Source: Rhizobium sp. C4
Lineage (GTDB): Bacteria; Pseudomonadota; Alphaproteobacteria; Rhizobiales; Rhizobiaceae
NCBI RefSeq assembly: GCF_021026315.1
Contig: NZ_JAJNCX010000014.1
Span: 59,541-123,540 of the forward strand
Direction: 5' to 3'
DNA length: 64,000 nt
The notes beneath the pieces were generated by a model. The model did no database searches. It worked only from the letters and a program-made list of their open reading frames with translations, and was not told the DNA's origin. Shown in pieces: positions 63,315-64,000 of the stretch (the stretch's first letter is position 1; every line of letters begins with the position of its first letter). The position numbers and the translations under genes were made by a program.

Positions 63315-63617
63315 ATGACCGCTAAGCCGCGCGTGACGATCCTCTACTGCACCCAGTGCAACTGGCTGCTGCGCGCCGGCTGGATGGCGCAGGAACTGCT
63401 CTCCACCTTCGGCCAGGATCTGGGCGAGGTCGCGCTCATCCCCGGCACCGGCGGCAATTTCGAGATTCGCGTCAACGACGAGCTCGTCTGGGAGCGCAAG
63501 CGTGACGGCGGTTTCCCGGGTCCGAAGGAGCTCAAGCAGCGCATTCGCGACGTCATCGACCCCGACCGTGACCTCGGCCACACAGACCGTGCTTCGGCGG
63601 ATCGGGATGACGCCTGA
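63315..63617 (+). CDS. SelT/SelW/SelH (Rdx) family redox protein
   Basis: A 100-residue thioredoxin-like protein with the redox motif C12-T-Q-C15 in VTILYCTQCNWLLRAGWMA, where eukaryotic selenoproteins have Cys-X-X-Sec. The rest of the Rdx fold (VALIPGTGGNFEIRVNDELV, GGFPGPKELKQRIRDVI) is complete. The start MTAKPRVTIL is chosen; the upstream in-frame codons from 63219 are not family-like. The partner is unknown; such proteins are thought to act in thiol homeostasis. Confidence 0.9.
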   Translation: MTAKPRVTILYCTQCNWLLRAGWMAQELLSTFGQDLGEVALIPGTGGNFEIRVNDELVWERKRDGGFPGPKELKQRIRDVIDPDRDLGHTDRASADRDDA

Positions 63618-63697
63618 ACACGAAATCGCACTTTGTCGCACTTTCTTCAAAAACGCTGTTGACAGACAAAGCCTGCCAAACTACATCGCACTCCGTC

Positions 63698-63784
63698 GCC
63701 CAGATGGCGGAATTGGTAGACGCGCCAGCTTCAGGTGCTGGTACTCGCAAGGGTGTGGAGGTTCGAGTCCTCTTCTGGGCACCA
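63698..63784 (+). tRNA. tRNA-Leu (CAG)
   Basis: The acceptor stem GCCCAGA pairs with TCTGGGC, followed by A and an encoded CCA. The anticodon stem CCAGC/GCTGG (63725-63729 and 63737-63741) carries the 7-base loop TTCAGGT, so the anticodon is CAG (63732-63734), reading CUG. A long class II variable arm (about 63742-63758) and a T-loop GTTCGAGTC are present. An intrinsic terminator follows about 31 bp downstream. Confidence 0.95.
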
Positions 63785-63814
63785 ATTCCCGTTTCACGAT
63801 TGATGAAACAGCCC

Positions 63815-63841
63815 AAAAAGCCCGGTTTTCCGGGCTTTTTT
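63815..63841 (+). terminator. Terminator after tRNA-Leu
   Basis: AAAAAGCCCGG (63815-63825) and CCGGGCTTTTT (63830-63840) form a perfect 11-bp stem with a TTTT loop, and T residues continue. It ends transcription of the tRNA. Confidence 0.85.
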
Positions 63842-64000
63842 GTTGTCTTACATTTGGGTCGTTCAAAATGGGAACTTGCTTGTCTTATGATTTTCTGGCT
63901 TCTTCGTGAGATAAAGAAGCGCCGGAGAGGACGGCCATCCTTCTCCGGCGATGGGGGATGGATCGTGAAATGCGAGGCCGCCATTCTTGCGAATGCCGGG
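63842..64000. other. Non-coding window end with a hairpin
   Basis: No supported gene. A hairpin CGCCGGAG (63921-63928) with CTCCGGCG (63944-63951) may be the end of a gene lying beyond the window. Confidence 0.4.

Noticed and set aside
63698..63784. tRNA-Leu as an integration site for a mobile island
   Set aside because: No integrase, direct repeat of the tRNA end or phage gene was seen on either side within the window.
63553..63984. Minus-strand open frame of 143 codons across the tRNA-Leu gene
   Set aside because: It is antisense to the tRNA and carries the repeated leucine-tRNA-derived peptide often mis-annotated as a protein. It has no ribosome site or family match.
1..64000. CRISPR arrays, transposons, rRNA operons, known riboswitches
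   Set aside because: No regular spacer-repeat pattern, transposase frame, rRNA sequence or riboswitch core was seen in reading the window.

Overview
The window is chromosomal DNA from an alphaproteobacterium, almost certainly the family Rhizobiaceae (Rhizobium/Sinorhizobium/Agrobacterium group). The evidence is uniformly high GC, the glnD-murJ-trpS block next to mutS and a malic enzyme carrying a phosphotransacetylase-like tail, a fructose-type frcBCA transport operon, a palindromic RIME-like repeat, and several promoter or operator motifs typical of rhizobia. The genus cannot be fixed from the sequence alone. No phage, transposase, plasmid or CRISPR locus is present. It is mostly an ordinary housekeeping region with a few accessory islands.

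Layout. 1-5.1 kb (minus strand): trpS (partial), murJ and glnD. 5.2-7.4 kb: a membrane-anchored AraC-type regulator divergent from a secreted alpha/beta hydrolase. 7.4-14.5 kb: mutS, divergent maeB, a tiny DUF3309 stress protein behind an EcfG-type promoter, and xseA. 14.7-18.5 kb: an orphan gene resembling a gene-transfer-agent spike-base protein, a two-helix membrane protein, and a CRP-like regulator placed directly before a CHASE2 adenylate cyclase. 18.5-21 kb: a large chemoreceptor. 21.1-26.2 kb: a sugar island with ROK regulator and FucU/RbsD mutarotase divergent from frcB-frcC-frcA, ending in a terminator and a palindromic repeat. 26.3-33.1 kb: pirin, a class II glutamine amidotransferase, coaBC, a LysE exporter, an SDR, a ParDE toxin-antitoxin pair and argG. 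33.3-37.3 kb: two tandem Cache chemoreceptors whose last 306 residues are identical. 37.4-49.6 kb: oxidoreductase, GFA protein, prfC, dut, a low-GC acetyltransferase, two LysE exporters, cysK, uppP, GST, queG, an epimerase-like gene and rlpA. 49.7-58.5 kb: rsmB, a four-gene periplasmic iron cluster (imelysin, di-haem oxidoreductase, second imelysin, Tat-exported DUF1513 protein), an MTA/SAH nucleosidase and guaA. 58.5-64 kb: fadD behind a perfect TTGACGT palindrome, a D-2-hydroxyacid dehydrogenase, an SH3 protein, a PfkB kinase, a selenoprotein-W-like protein and tRNA-Leu(CAG).

How parts work together. GlnD, argG, guaA, cysK, dut, coaBC and maeB serve nitrogen, nucleotide, cofactor and central carbon metabolism. 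UppP, MurJ and RlpA act at the cell wall. The three chemoreceptors, the CRP/cyclase pair and the ROK/Frc unit are the sensing elements. The iron cluster and the fadD locus each carry a recognisable candidate operator, so their regulation can be proposed from sequence. No clearly new multi-gene system was found. The best candidates for a second look are the homogenised chemoreceptor pair, the orphan spike-base gene, the CRP/CHASE2-cyclase module and the iron cluster with its degenerate second imelysin.
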